Assembly (NCBI GenBank): GCA_033819885.1
Contig: JAQYUZ010000022.1
Location: 186,001 to 250,000, forward strand
Reading direction: 5' to 3'
DNA: 64,000 nucleotides
Source: Microbotryomycetes sp. JL201
Taxonomy: Eukaryota; Basidiomycota; Microbotryomycetes
This document shows positions 33,550 to 46,676 of the stretch, in pieces (position 1 is the stretch's first letter; every line of letters starts with the position of its first letter). The notes beneath the pieces are model-generated. The model did no database searches. It had not been told where the DNA came from and saw nothing but the letters and a program-made list of their open reading frames with translations. A program made the position numbers and the translations under genes.

Positions 33550-35149
33550 TCATGCCGCAGGACAAAAGCTGACGACGGCATACTTGCCGTTGACTCGCCA
33601 TTTCGGCTCTTTTTCATCTAGCTCTTCGGCCTTGCCTGGCTCGAGACCAACGCACACGTCGGCTTTGCACGTCCGCAACGACAAGATTGGGAACAATCCT
33701 CGAAGCGGACCTGGAACAGGGCGACAGTTGCACGTCAGTTTGAAAAGCAATCTTGGACCATGCACCAACCTCACCAATGGCTTCGTCGAATGATGTTGTC
33801 GTTGGCCACCATGCGTCGGACGTCAACTTGCGCTAATCTCGGAATGATGCCCGAACCCATCAGTGATTCTGCGCATCGCCCTGCTCAGGCAACGTTCTCA
33901 CATAGTTGAGATCGCCCTTGAAGATGACGAGGGAAGACTTTTGCAATTCTTTGAGCAATTGTGGAGCGCGGTTGCCCATCTCTGTGAATGGCCACGGACT
34001 CGTCCAAAAGTCTGCCAGCTCGCCACCGCCCTCGCCCATCTTGAGGTCGACAGGCACGGCCAACTTGAACTTGCCCTCGTCAACATACTTTTGCCACCGT
34101 GTAACCATTTCTTTTAAAGCCATCTTGTCAGATTCGGACGCAGGTTCGTCGTCACCAAAGAACGTCGAATCGGCCAAAACCTCGAGTGTCAATTTGAAAT
34201 CGTGAGGTTGGACGTCCGACACGAACCATGGAATCAATTTCGGATGGAAGACGACCTGTGAAGCAAAGGGCGACAAGGTGACGAGCCAGTCTGCAAACAC
34301 CAAGTCGCTAAACAGCTCAAAGCCAGAGTTGTCGAGCACAATGTCAAAGCGCTCGGCGCTGAACGTCTTGACGTGGTTCCAGGTCGTGTTGATGTCGTTG
34401 TGCAAGAAGAACTCTTTGCCGCGCTCTACGCTCTGCAGTGCCTTGATATCGTCGTGAGTGAGTGACGTGAGCAGCGACAAGTCGGTAGCGTTGCCTGCGT
34501 GAGCGAGGAAATGACGAGTCAGGTCCAGTGCGCATCGAGGCTCGAGCGCGAGTCAAGCGGACTTTCCCCACAAGCACACTTCGATCATGGCGACCCAGTC
34601 TGCGTGCAAGACGTCTTTGTCCGTTGGCCTGCCCTTGTCGATGAGCTGCTTCATTGTTCGCGCCAGAGCCATGATGCCATCCTTGCTCGACCTGAACGTG
34701 TCGATTTTTTGTTGTGCGAACGGGTCAAACGATTGAAAATGCTTCAACTGCTCAAAGAGGCACCTGATGCGTCTGTACAGGTAGCATTCCGCAAACAGCC
34801 AACTTGCGCTGAACCAAGTCAACCGAGAGCCGCTCGTCTCGGCGTGCTCGATCTCGTCGTTGTACTGATCGAGATCGTCCGGGTAAGTTGTTCTGTTGCC
34901 GGTGACTTGCAAGGGCGCGAGTGCCCTGTCGTGACGCATCTCGTACACGAGCTTGGCCAGTTGCTCAATCAGGCGCTTGCCCTCTGCGACCTCGTCGTGC
35001 GTGACATGCACGCGGTTGTTGAGCTTGTTGAGTTGGTCTATGATGCCAGTGACGATCGTCGGCCACCTGTGGATCGTGCTCTCGCGCGCAAAGCTGTGCG
35101 CTTGGCTCGCCCGACTTGGCTCGAACGGCGGCTGCCATGACACGGGCAT
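33550..35149 (-). CDS. DUF89/ARMT1-family metal-dependent phosphatase
   Basis: Cytosolic damage-control phosphatase of the DUF89 family, acting on reactive sugar phosphates such as fructose-1-phosphate; also annotated as a protein-glutamate carboxyl methyltransferase. It starts MPVSWQPPFEPSRASQAHSF. Key blocks: TIHRWPTIVTGIIDQLNKLN; LTWFSASWLFAECYLYRRI; LWGNATDLSLLTSLTHDDI across an intron; the metal-site segment DIVLDNSGFELFSDLVFADW; HPKLIPWFVSDV; and IFKGDLNYRKLTSDAWWPTT across another intron. The ending is PLRGLFPILSLRTCKADVCV and GKYAVVSFCPAA. Four exons, length near the family's usual 450. Divergent from the UBX gene. Confidence 0.92.
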
Positions 35150-35461
35150 GCTGTTGTTATCTTGTTCCCACACGAGACGGTCTCGACCTCACGCAACTGA
35201 GTCGCTGTCGAGCGCGTGTCCCGTCGGTCAATCTTGTAGCAGAGTTCAAGGGCCAGTTGTCTCGCAGATTGCGGCCTGAGCGGGCCGCAGCACGTGCCAT
35301 GTCCGTCGTCCGAGCGCAATGCAACAAACGAAAGCATTGCTAGCCCAAAGTTTGATTGGCTCCCTGCTTTCATGAATGAATGGTCGCGAGCCGCGAAACA
35401 CGCGATGACGAGTCCGATAGATTGGTCGACTTCTGTCCATACACACAGCACAGTACGCGCC
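35150..35461. promoter_or_regulatory. Divergent promoter region, DUF89 and UBX genes
   Basis: 312 bp between the two starts. No TATA box or repeated motif stands out. Confidence 0.35.
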
Positions 35462-36768
35462 ATGTCGTCGGACAGGCAGTCGCTGCTCGAGATGGGTCAG
35501 TCGGCTGTAGCTATCATTTCGAGGATTCACCATGCCCCTCCTCTGCCTCGGAATTGTATTGATCGACTGACGCGTCCTCCCTCCGCCTACTCACCCACCA
35601 CGTTTGCACAGGCTTCACCGAAGTCCAAGTCAACAAGGCACTCGCCGCCACTGGCAACAGCGGTCTCACTCCAGCGCAAGTCGTCCTCTTGCCATCACTC
35701 TATCGCGCGCGGCCTCTGCCCACTCTTACGTCATGCGAGCAGATTGTTCTTCAGACGTTCATCGACTGACTGTCCATTCTCGTCATCAACAGTCTCGATT
35801 ATATCGACAAGCACGCCGACAAGCCCCAACAGTTCTGGGACGAGCCGGCTGGTCAAGATGGCTCGGCCAACGCAACAAACGAACCCGCATCGGCAGCAGA
35901 CGCGGAAGCAAAGAGCCTCAAGTGCCTCGAGTGCGGCAAACTGTTCAAGAACGCCGCGCTCGCCAACTACCACGGCGAAAAGTCGGGTCACGAAAACTTT
36001 GAAGAGACGACCGAGGAAATCGCGCCACTGACAGAGGAACAAAAGGCAGCCAAACTCGAAGAATTAAAGGCAAAGATGGCAGAGAAGAAAAAGGCACAGG
36101 CTAAAAAGGACGCAGAAGAGGCAAAACGAAACGAGGAGATCAGGCGCAAGGGAGGCAAGGAACAACAAGAGGCGCTCGCGAGACTTCAAGTAAAAGAAGC
36201 AGTCAGTAGCCAAGTGATTGTCAGAAAAGACGAAACCCTGTTGAAACACTCATCGCTGTGCTGTAGGAAAAAGAGGCAGCGCAACGCAAGGCCGAAAAGC
36301 TAGCAGACCTCAAGGCTCGAGCGGCCGTGCGCGCTCAGATTGAGGCAGACAAAAAGGCCCGAGCGGACAAGGCCGCGCGCGAGAAAGCACTGAGGGAAGG
36401 AGTACCTCTGTCCGGCGACTCGTCACCGTCCTCCGCTCAATCGAAACCTCTCGCGGCGACGAGTTCATCGATTAGCTCAAGCGCGCAAACGACCAGGTTG
36501 CAAATCAGATTGCCGAGCGGAGGTCAGCCACTCAACCACACCGTACCGTCCACATCAACACTCGCGGACGTCAAATCATGGGTCGGCGAAAAAACAGGCT
36601 TGGGGTCCGGCTTTGCATTCAGCTCAGTCTTTCCTCGGTGAATTCATTCGACGGCACAAAATTACTCGGGCTGACTTGTTCGTCAACAGAAAAACGTACA
36701 GTGCTGCAGACGAATCCAAGACGATGACCGAATTGGGTCTGGCACCTTCGGCAAGTCCATTGCGATGA
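35462..36768 (+). CDS. UBA-UBX domain protein (UBXN1/SAKS1-like)
   Basis: Adaptor linking ubiquitinated clients to Cdc48/p97. MSSDRQSLLEMG joins across an intron to FTEVQVNKALAATGNSGLTP, forming a UBA domain. Then come a C2H2-like zinc motif (CLECGKLFKNAALANYHGEK...H), a long Lys/Glu/Ala-rich coiled coil (about 36040-36400), and a UBX domain (RLQIRLPSGGQPLNHTVPST, LADVKSWVGEKTGLG). The last intron splits the UBX just after the conserved FPR loop, and the last exon gives KTYSAADESKTMTELGLAPS. It ends shortly after the last strand. Converges with APC1 (121 bp between stops). Confidence 0.87.
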
Positions 36769-36889
36769 TGCCAAAATATCAACAAAAAGCTCCGAAAGCT
36801 AACAGTCTTCGACGACGCAGGCGGTTCTGATGGTGCAACAATAGAACAGCTATCAGATTTCGTTGATTGTCAATCCCATCTGCTTGCTT

Positions 36890-39800
36890 TCAGCTCGCTT
36901 CGGCCCAAATTCCCGCCGCATCCTCTTCAAACAAAACCGTCCAGGTTGGCCTGCCAGCCCGAGTCAAATGCTCTCTGACGCCACTCATCATTGTGCGAAG
37001 TATTGCGATTCGCTGCTCGAGTTTCATTGCCTGAACGATCGTGTTTTGCACGCAATCGCGAGCGAGCGCCCGCAATCGATGCAAAGTCGAACTGCCTACA
37101 GACATGTTTGCAGCGAGGTAGAGCGCAACCGGTCCTCTTGTGCACGTGTCGGCAGTGGCAGGATTACGGAGAATCGTCGCGAGCTTGTTTTTTGCTTCGG
37201 CGTCGTTCTGAACAAGCTCCCGGGTCTCGATACTGCACTTGCGTCGCAGATACTCCAGGAAAGCGGGGTGGAGAAGCGGTTCACGAGGAACGGGAGCTTG
37301 TGCCGACTTTGATGGCCTCGCAAACGCCTTCTGGAAGGGCCCACCTGGCGAATACCAGTGAAGCACGGAAACAATCTCCTCGAGCGCGAGAACGGCAGCC
37401 GGCTCGTTTGGGCGCAGCTTGATCGTGTGCCATGCCTTGTAAATTTCAAGGTAAACGTCGATAGTGGTCTGCTTATCTCGAGTGAGGCATTCAAGCAGGA
37501 CGCAGGCGCAGAAAGCTTCGAAACCAGAAGGTCCGCCACTGCTTGTGCTGCTGACTGCTGGCCCAGAAGAGATGTCCCAGCACAACTTGCCTACAGCAGC
37601 GCGTGTCTCTGCGCTGCCGCCGAAAGAGCGCACGAAGTCGCGCAAGCCCGCAACGGATGGCGACAGCAAGCGGACAGTCTCTCCGAAATCGATGACAGAG
37701 TTGCCCGTTTCGCCTTTCGATCGCGTGAAGATGCTACGAATGCCGCGAGGGTCTTGCGCATATGTCAAGTGGCCACTTTTGCGTTTGACCCAGAGCGTGC
37801 CAGAGTTGCCCATGCTCGCACGCTCGCCTGCAAAATCGATCATGAACGGCCAATAACGCGGCGTGTCAACTTGCAAAGACCGAATCAGTCGCAAATCCGG
37901 CACCAAAGTTGGGGCGACAAGCTGCTTCGTCCGGACGTCGGTAGAGCCTGCTTCCGCCAAGCGCAAACGTACAGGCAAGAATACAGGCTCTTGCGTGTCG
38001 ACATCCCGAGCTTCAAGACATCGTGACTCGATTGCTATTGTCCAGAGGTGTCGCAGGGCTTGCAAATGCGTGCGATTGTCGCTGGGAGAGGAAGGGAAAA
38101 CCGGATACATCGACACGAGTAAAGCCGCGACAGCCTTGTCAGACGTCCCCAGCGTGTAGGCGCCTTTGCCGAGCAGAAGTAATCCGAGCGCCATGTGCGA
38201 TGCCATGTGAACGCCAAAGCTGACACCTTCTCCGAAGTGGCCGTGCGCAACGCGCAGTCGGCGAAGCACGTTGAGCTCACCAGTGCCAGCCATGACCATG
38301 GCAAGTGCAACTGAGACAACGTTGAGGCAGGCTCGAACGGCTTGGCGCCACATGCGTGTTTGAATCGTGCCGGCTGCGACAGCAAAATACAATCCGTTTG
38401 TGAGCAGTCTGCCATTGAAGTAAAGCAACTCTCGCTTTTCCCACCTTTGACATATGCAGCCCGAGCCAGACGGTCGAGGTAGTGAATAAGCGTGCTATGC
38501 GCTTCGGCGGCAGCAGAACCGGCAAACCTGAAACCTATCGCCAAGCACGCTCCAGACAGGATATTCCATTTAGCGATTTCAATATCGCTGTGGGTCGGTT
38601 TGCCGTTGCGCTCCGTGGCGTCTCGAATGAACACAGGCAAGCATGAGTCCACCCACTGCTTCGATGGTTTCACTGCATCCCACATGATGAGGGAACGAGC
38701 TAGAGTGCGGAGGAGCAGGACATCTGGGCGCACGTGATCCAGCTCGCGGGCGGTGTCTGGCACATTGAGAATGTCTGCAATGTCTCGACGACCTGACTTG
38801 AGATAGATCATTGCCAGGGCGATGGTCGCTGGTGCCGCAGTGATGCTGACGTCAATTTGAGGCTGTGTGGCGCTTACACGAGACGAAAGAGCGCTGACAT
38901 CGCCGAGAATGAGCTGCCTCAGGGTTTGGAGTAGCTGCACTTCGGCAGATATGGCGTTCGCGTGTCGGCCTGCGCCCAACATGATCATTCCGCATGCGTA
39001 ACCAGCGCTCAGCGCATATGCTTCTCTGCACGCAGGTGGATCGTCGACCTTGATGACTCTGATGGACTCAATCTCTCTGATCATAATGTCGGCAAGACTG
39101 CGACGCTGCGATCCGAAGTTGAGCAAACCGATGCCGACAAGTCCGGCCGCCTGAATCGTTCCCGACACGCTCAGTGGCGAAGACTGAGGCGGATGTAGAG
39201 CAGCAAGGTGTACGGATATCAGACTGGTCACTTTTGGGTCGCTGGTGCCGATGTACGTCGCCGCCAAACCAATCAGAATCGCAACAGAGGTTGGATCGTG
39301 CTTCACTTTCAGCAATTCGAATGCTTGATTGAAGCCCAGCATGTGCAGACGACGCACGAGGCCGAGGCCGAGGAGCACACCAGCGAATTTTGGACTGAGA
39401 TCTTCCGAAGTCCAGGCAGGCAGGGAAGTGAGCTTGTCGAGGTCGCGCAATTCGAGGGCCGCGGCCACGCCATTGTGGAATTCTGGCCATGTGAGCCGGT
39501 TCGACTTGCTCTGCCCGTCTCGACCCTCTTTCTCTTGGAGAGTAGCCGGTGATGGCATTGGCAGGAGCCGGGCCGACGTGTTGATTGCGGGAATATGGGC
39601 CGGAGCAAGTTGAGCACTGCCGTCGTTCGTGCAGAATGCGAACAAGGCTCGTCCGGTAGGCAGGGCGAGTGTGCGATTCGACAGTGCAAAAAGCAGGTTC
39701 TGTTGGACATTTGGCGTCAATTGGTCGCTGTAGACGTGTCTGTTCAGCAATGTTGTGGATCACAACGAACTGGGACCCGTACATGGACCGCTCGCCGCCA

Positions 39801-42800
39801 ATTGTCACCGCTTGCACTGTCTGAAGCATCCGGGCTACTTCATCGACTCGCCTGTCCTCGTTAAATCTCATCACGCGCTGTAGCCCTGCAACTTGCTCGT
39901 CATCTTTGCCACGAGCTGAATCGAGCGATGGCAGACCCGTTGCCGGCGGAGGCATCTGGCAAATTGTTTTTGTCAGCTGGCTGAATGCAATTCTGAGTGC
40001 CTATGACTGACTTTGGCAGCCTGCGCTGCCAAGTCACTCCGCCCGATGAATTCGTAGGCCGTTAGGGGCCATCCTGCGGGGGCATCGAGCTGACACAAGC
40101 GCATTGCCTCATGACAAGGCACACGAATATGAATAGGGAGCTTTGAAACGGTTTCTATCGTCCAATGGTGGCTATGCATCGCCATGACTGCTGCTTGAGC
40201 GCGCGCAGATAGAGAGCGAGACGTCGGATTCATTTGAGAGAAAATACTCCAGACTTGATTATAGCGCTCGATAGGGTCCAGTAGCTCGTATATTGTGTTC
40301 GAAAGCGAAGCCGTTCGGCCCAGAGGAGCGGCCACCGTCAAGATGGGTGAATCAAGTCCAAGGACGGCATCTTTCAAGTTCATATCAAAGGATGGCGGCG
40401 GTGATGCGAAAATTGGACTCGTCGCTGAGTACAGCAGCGTCAATCGCTGAGAAGTGGCAAGATGTCAGGAGACTCACTAGAGCGACTGGGCTCGGGCAGA
40501 CGCGGAGAAGCTCCAGTTATGCGAGAGTAAAACGTGGTCCACTGAAGCAGACCTAGTGCAGCAGCCAGCTGATGACACAGAACGCATAATTCAGCGGTAC
40601 TTGAGATGTCACTCTGCATTCGAGATTCTTCTGCCATGAGATGAAGGGCCCAGAGTGCCGCCTCTGCATCGTTGCGATCAACTGTAGCTTTCAAGCCTCG
40701 TCCGTGACAGGGCCAAGGCTCTGTTGGACGGTTCGCAAGATGGGCGATGAGCTCTTCGCTGAGTTGTTGCGTGTTCGGCTCCAGCGAAGCTTCTGCAAAA
40801 ACAGCAGCATTGAACGCGGCAATGAATCTGCTGGCTCTTGAGCGACTCGTGTCCGGAATGATTGAACTTGACAGGCCGAGCATGTTTGTCTCGATCGTTG
40901 ACAGTAATATGGCAGATACGTTGGAAGCCATGGCGGCCAGCAGCTTGAGTTCGAAAGCTTCGAACGGCCGCAATGCTTTGATCGTCTCAAAGTGTGGAAG
41001 GGGTCCGTATGAGTCGCCACAGTGTGGGATTGGCCCAAGATCCGAATTGGGCTGGCCATGAAGGGCAAGACGTCGCGTCGAACGGTCTTGATGCACAAAG
41101 TACGAAACGGAATCGTTCGCCAGCACGACGAGTTCCTTGATAGATTTATGTCGAATGACCGCAGCACAAACTTTCTGAGCCGGAATTTCCAGCTCGTAAT
41201 GCGCCGACAAAGTGTTGTCAGCGTTTGCTGCGAGGCGCACGAGCCAGGCTGTTGCTTGCGACCTGGAATGGATTGCGACTCTCGCTTGCCGAGAGAAAAC
41301 ATTGTACAAGGTTGCAGAGTCGCACTCAAGCCTGTTCAAATGAGCTGTCAGGGGTTATCTGCTTTGTCCTCCGCATCAAGCTCACACTGTAGGGACCGCT
41401 AGCTCGAGCAGCAATGTGCAGTTCATTGTCGCCTGTGTCGACGCCTCTATTGGATCTTGCATGGAACCGAACTTGATGGAACGGCTTTGCCCCTGTCTGC
41501 TCGTGCTTCCAAGGGCCATGCGATCCATCGTCACACTAAGATCGATCCTTGACAGCGAGGTTCTCCGGTCTGCTAGATGGTTATGAGCGCCAGGGCGGCC
41601 TGTGGTTTGTGCTGCAGACCCAAGTTCTTCTTCGAGAGCTTCGAAGACTTGGCTGACGTCGTGACCGAGTCTTGGAAGTGGCTGCGGTCCAGCTTGAAAG
41701 GATTGGCGCTTGTTCATCTTGTGCGAATTAGTTGACGGCCGTGACATGCTTTGCTGCATGTCTACAAGTGTCCGGGGTAGGCTCGATCTCCTCCTTGGTT
41801 GCGGACGCATCCTCTTGCCATGCTCGTTAGTGTAGTCGGAAGCTTTTTTGTTTGTTAATCGAGACTGGTCGGGAATCACAGAATCGACAGACACGTCCGC
41901 TTGGTTGGGGGCCGATCGACACGACCAGAAGCGTAACTTGTTGCCAGTGATGTCTTTGCTAACGACCAAGTTGTGCTCGCCGATCCCGAGCGCTCCGGCG
42001 AAGATGATGCTAGTGAGCAGGCTTGATGAAGATGGCAGACGCTCGAGGCGGATTCCATCGGGGTCTGAAGCTGGTGATGTGCCTTTGATAGTCTGGAATG
42101 GTTCAAAGGGATGTGACATGTAGAGCAGTGCTTCTGACCCAGACTGGGGCGGAGAGGCTAATTCGAGCAAGAGGCCGATCGACAGCGGCCATACACGTGA
42201 CACAGTCGCGCCGAGTCGGCACGTAAGCGGCTCACTGTGAGGCGGATAGACGACAACGCTGTCTGACAAGATGACGACGAGGCAACGCAGTGGCGGTGGC
42301 GGCTCTGCTTTTATTGGGGGCGTTGGTCTCAGAGGAACTGCCAGCGGCTCGTCTGTCCAAGCGATTGATCGAGTGAATTCCTGTGTTGTCAAGCCAAGGG
42401 CAGTGGCAGCACGCGCACTGCACGCTGGGGCCTCGGTTGGCGCCTCTCGTGGCCTCGCTGTCCTCTCGATGCGGAACGAAGCGAAGAGAGCTGTGATGAT
42501 GTTCTGTTCGAACGACAATGTCTTGCGCACCGTGCCATTGTGCCGCCACACCAGGCGTTTGCCTGTCCAGCTCAACTCGCCAGCTTCGTCGGCGTATTCC
42601 GCGCTTCTGCCACCGCTATTAGCGGTCGCATTCGCCGAGGTCGATGCTTGATGATTTCTGGGTGAGCCTCGCGCGCATGTACTGTCGCTTGCTGTGGCAC
42701 TGCTCCGGCTGCGCATCGCCGCAACAAAAGCCGACGGCGGTGACGCGCGGTCAACGCCAATGACCGGCGGCGGGCGCGGTATTGGCAGCTCAAGCATGCG

Positions 42801-42899
42801 TCTCAGTGATCCCGGGCGTCGTGGCTCGACCAAGCAAGCCTGATGCGAGTTGTTTGGGTGGAAACCAGTCGCGACGCGCGTCAAGTTGCAAGCGAGCAT
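36890..42899 (-). CDS. APC1: Anaphase-promoting complex subunit 1
   Basis: Largest scaffold subunit of the APC/C ubiquitin ligase that triggers anaphase; nuclear. Close to 1,900 residues. The N-terminal beta-propeller region runs from about 42899 (MLACNLTRVATGFHPNNSHQ is my start choice) with EYADEAGELSWTGKRLVWRH. The middle domain includes ALWALHLMAEESRM. The PC-repeat block is LQRVMRFNEDRRVDEVARML, KFAGVLLGLGLVRRLHML, TSVAILIGLAATYIGTSDPK, GIGLLNFGSQRR and AGYACGMIMLGAG. The C-terminal domain includes LLLLGKGAYTLGTSDKAVAA and THLQALRHLWTIAIESRCLE. Only about five introns (near 38430, 39750-39960, 40440, 41340), few for its size. The start codon could be further upstream. Confidence 0.93.
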
Positions 42900-43032
42900 G
42901 TGGCCGACCGTGCCGCGCATGAGGATAGGCACTATATATGACAACACGGTAGACAATAAGCTCGCGTGCTTGCCTGGGACAAGTTGACCATTTTTCAAAT
43001 TGATGTTGCCCGAGCACGCAGCGCTAGCGTGT

Positions 43033-45632
43033 TTACCACAACCTCGACTTGATCATGTCATAGCGACTGATGTTGGGCCACGCAATCTGCGACTGCTTGT
43101 GCGAGTCAAACTTGTCGGACTTTAGGAGATCAGCCACTTGGCGATCCATGTTCTGAGCAAGAAGAGATTTTGTTGTCAGCTCGTCCGAACCGCATTCGCG
43201 CGGCCTCCAAGCCGAAAGACGCTTCACGCACGGCCTCTAGCGGGGATTGGCCAATTTTTGGTCGCTGGCGATCGTTCAATCGATCTTCTTGCTCTCGCTC
43301 CGCCATGGAGGCCCAGCGACTGGAAGCGAATGACCTCAAATTGATTCTGAAATTAAATGCATGTCAGACATGCCAGTGTCCGAGTGGACCTTGAGTATCC
43401 TCACCCGATCAAGAGCTTGAGAGCGACAAGACTGCGAGGTTACGCGCTGGCCATTCAGTCGCTCATTCCCGTCCAAAAATACCATACAATAACTACTGAC
43501 CTGGCCCATACAATACTTATTATCAACCCGGATACGAACCAGCCTGCCGCTTTGGCGCTCCAATCGATTGGAGAATTCAGGAGCAGGCTTGACTGTGGCA
43601 CGGCGCATTCGTCGATGTGCGTGTCGTCTCGTAGCATTTCGAACGCTTGCATGACGATCCTGACAACGAGGCAAGCGAGCGGTAGAGGCGCAAATCCAAG
43701 ACGGCGCGAGACTGCCGGCGACTGGTCGACAAAAGGCTGCAGCGGGATCGCGTCAGCGAGAGCGTCAACATCCATTGTGTCGCGCTCACCTGATTCGTTC
43801 GGCGCCCAGGTCCTTCAATGAGATCTCTACACAGGACATCAATGAATCTGCCATACACTGCTGGGCGAATGTGATTAAACTTGGTAATGAAAGCGTGCTT
43901 GAGCCAGTCAACGCAGCATTCGGAGATCAAGACCATGATTGCTGGGCTGAAAATCGTTTGCACAAGCGTCAGAAGTGGGAGAGCCGGCAAGCTGAACGAG
44001 AGCGAAAAAGACGCTGGTAGCAGCGAAAAGAGCGAAGCCGAAGTCGTCGACGTAAGCTCTATGAGGTTGCGCAGGGCAATGATGAACAGCATGACGCTGA
44101 GTTGAAATCGCTCTACCATATCTGGTGCAGTAGTTTAGCGCATCCGACGTGTTCTTTAGCCACTGGCCACGCTTACCGGCGCACGTGAGCTGAAACAAGT
44201 TTTCCTTCTCAAACTTCTTGAACACGCTGCCTTTGATCTCGACAAACTGATTGGACAGCAATAAAGTTAAGAGGGCGTTGGAATAGGAGTTGATGGCAAC
44301 GTTTAGTGTCACGAGCTGGTAAAACAGGACCAGAGTGTGCGCGACTGTCGATCGGCGCGTCGTGTTAATTCGTTGCACGGTGATCACCTGGCAGCACTTG
44401 TGCGCACCAACATAGGCCACATTCAAGCCAAAGAGGGCTGCCGGTCGAATGTGAGGATGAGTGCCATCTGTCCTTCGTCCAAGCGCTTGCCGCGAGAAGA
44501 GCGAATCTTGCAAGTCCTGGCCGAATGAGCAACACAGTCGATCGGCAATCTTGTGATTCAAATCAGTCAGAGGCCAGGCAACAACGCATTTGCTTGATTG
44601 GCTGACCTCGAGGACGTTGAACAGGACGTAAAGTTTGATCGTGTCCTGGCCGCGCACGCTGTGATACATTTTGCTGGCGTCTGTTACTCTTCTGAGGGCC
44701 GCAAACGCGGCGACCAGAATAGCAGCTTTCGTAAGGTCGCATTTGTGCGAGAGGCGCATATGACGCCGCCGGTGCGTCTTGAGCGTGATGTTTTGATAAG
44801 TATTTGCCACAAGGTGATAGACGGCCGTTGCCACTCTCAAAGGCAATATTGTGAATGTGTACAAGAACGAATCGAGACATATCAAAACCCCAAAGCAGAT
44901 GATCTGCTCGATACAGGCTTAGCAGTGATGATAACGTCCAAGGCAATGACGCTCACCCTTTCCAGCTCTTTTGGCACCGTCAAAAAGTTTGTCACACGTT
45001 CACTCTTGATTCCCTCTTCGCCATCCATCTCGACGGCAAGTACCTGCGCGTGGAAACCAGTCAATGAGCGCGAAGATTTGAAGTCGGCCGCATCGAAATA
45101 CTTCTTCCTGCAGATAGTCCCACAAGGTATACGGAAGTCTGTGTAGCTGAACGGGTTTGGAATGACTTGTGAAGGTTGACGTCGGAGAGCGAGCTGGCTC
45201 GGATGTCTCGTAACCTTCTGTTGGCGTGGGAGCTCGGGCCCCTCGGTCGCTCGTTGAGGGAGGCGCAATTTCCAGCTCGGGCGCTGAATGAATCGAGTAA
45301 TCGGATCTCGTACGGCTAGGATGATGCACACGGAAGGTACCTGGTCCGTTGCCATGATCACGTGGATCCTGATGTTGTTCGGCGCGCGAGCTCTCGGCAT
45401 CCGAACCGGCGTACGAGTCCGCGACCCGCTCAGAGAGATCGAGCAGAGTGTTGTCGACCGTGCTGGCATCTTTGCGCGTGCCGCCGGCCCTGTCATGGCC
45501 TGCGTCATGACCAAGACCATTCTGTCCGTCGATCACGGATCCACAGCGCGGAGAAGGAGGTGGATGCAGTGGATCAAGCTCGTTCGCATTGTTGTCGCCG
45601 CCATCCGGCCCATGAGCTTGATGCAATGACAT
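43033..45632 (-). CDS. TAPT1/EMP65-family ER membrane protein
   Basis: Multi-pass ER membrane protein; in yeast Emp65 works with Slp1 in membrane-protein quality control, in animals TAPT1 affects cilia. It starts MSLHQAHGPDGGDNNANELD with a disordered N-terminus. An intron joins LWDYLQEE to VLAVEMDGEEGIKSERVTNF. Then FLYTFTILPLRVATAVYHLV, DASKMYHSVRGQDTIKLYVL, ADRLCCSFGQDLQDSLFS, LVTLNVAINSYSNALLTLLL, QFVEIKGSVFKKFEKENLFQ, DMVERFQLSVMLFIIALRNL, AFITKFNHIRPAVYGRFIDV and the C-terminal YDMIKSRLW. These blocks are nearly invariant in the family. About eight introns. Confidence 0.92.
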
Positions 45633-45764
45633 GGTCGCAGACGAAGGTCGCTGTGACCGGATTGGCACGTGATCAATTCAGTTTATGCCGCAACTATTCG
45701 GGCGTTGTGCCTCTTTCAGGATCTATCTGAATGTATGTCTGACTGTTGCATATACAATCATCGG

Positions 45765-46581
45765 TCACGTTCGCCTCTGTGCAGGCGGCAACACGATCGC
45801 TTCCGTCTGAACCAAACTTCCATCCATCAACAGACCAACGTAAGGCTGCACTTGATACTGAAGTGAAAATACGGCAGACACATTCCTGTTGCAGTCAACT
45901 GGGTCAGTGGCAAGTCTGAGACACGTGTGTCCATCGGGATGACTGACTTGAACGAGTTTGTGATTTCCTTGAACTCGTACTTTTGTTTGCCGTCCGCAAT
46001 GTTGATGCGCGCGAAACGCTTACCCCTCACTATCCTGTCCCATAAAACGACAGAGTTGGCGGGCTGCAAACAAGGGGACAGAGCCATACATTAGCTTGAC
46101 AGCAGAAAGGGGCGGCGGCACAAGGGCGAAACCCGTTCGACTTGCGTAGTCTCCAGTCTGGTAGTCGGCGCGCAAATACACAAAAATTTGTTTCGTATTC
46201 CAATTGAACATGGGTGACAAGTCTGCACACAGACGCACGAAAGTCAGGGCGCAACATCAGGGATCGGAAAGCCGGAATGAATAGCTTACCTGCGATAACG
46301 TCGAATTTTGCAAACGCGTATTCTCGCGCTCGGACAGTTCTATCATAATTCGAGCGGCCAAAGAGGACATTGATGTGATTCAGCTTTAGCGAGCTCGGCT
46401 CGACGCGCGCCGGCAGCACGAGTGTTGTCAGCGACACGAGGCTGAGCAAGATCATGATGACACTTGTCGCTAGAGCTCTGAATGGGAGCAAAAGTCGGCG
46501 TCAGCAGAGCTGATGACGGCCAGCAGAGCGTTTGGCAACGGCGCACGTGACGTTGTTGAGCCGTTGCAAGGTCGAGTACAT
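45765..46581 (-). CDS. SPC3: Signal peptidase complex subunit 3
   Basis: Essential ER signal-peptidase subunit with one N-terminal TM helix and a luminal domain. MYSTLQRLNNVT joins across an intron to ALATSVIMILLSLVSLTTLV (the TM), then LNHINVLFGRSNYDRTVRAR and EYAFAKFDVIADLSPMFNWN, then TKQIFVYLRADYQT and SVVLWDRIVRGKRFARINIA. The last exon reads FSLQYQVQPYVGLLMDGSLV and ends PPAQRRT. The FDxxADLxxxFNWNTKQxFxY pattern is diagnostic. Four or five exons; total about 190 residues, as usual. Confidence 0.92.
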
Positions 46582-46676
46582 GGTGGGCAGGCGCAATTGT
46601 GATACTCTATCGCATGTGGAACGGTTTGGAGCAGACGGCTGGTGTGTCTTGGTTGCGCGATAGTGCAAGAGCGTCC

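Noticed and set aside
39068-39955. 295-residue minus-strand ORF as a separate gene
   Set aside because: Only its first part (up to LQTVQAVTIGGE) is an APC1 exon; the rest is out of frame with the APC1 PC-repeat exon next to it.
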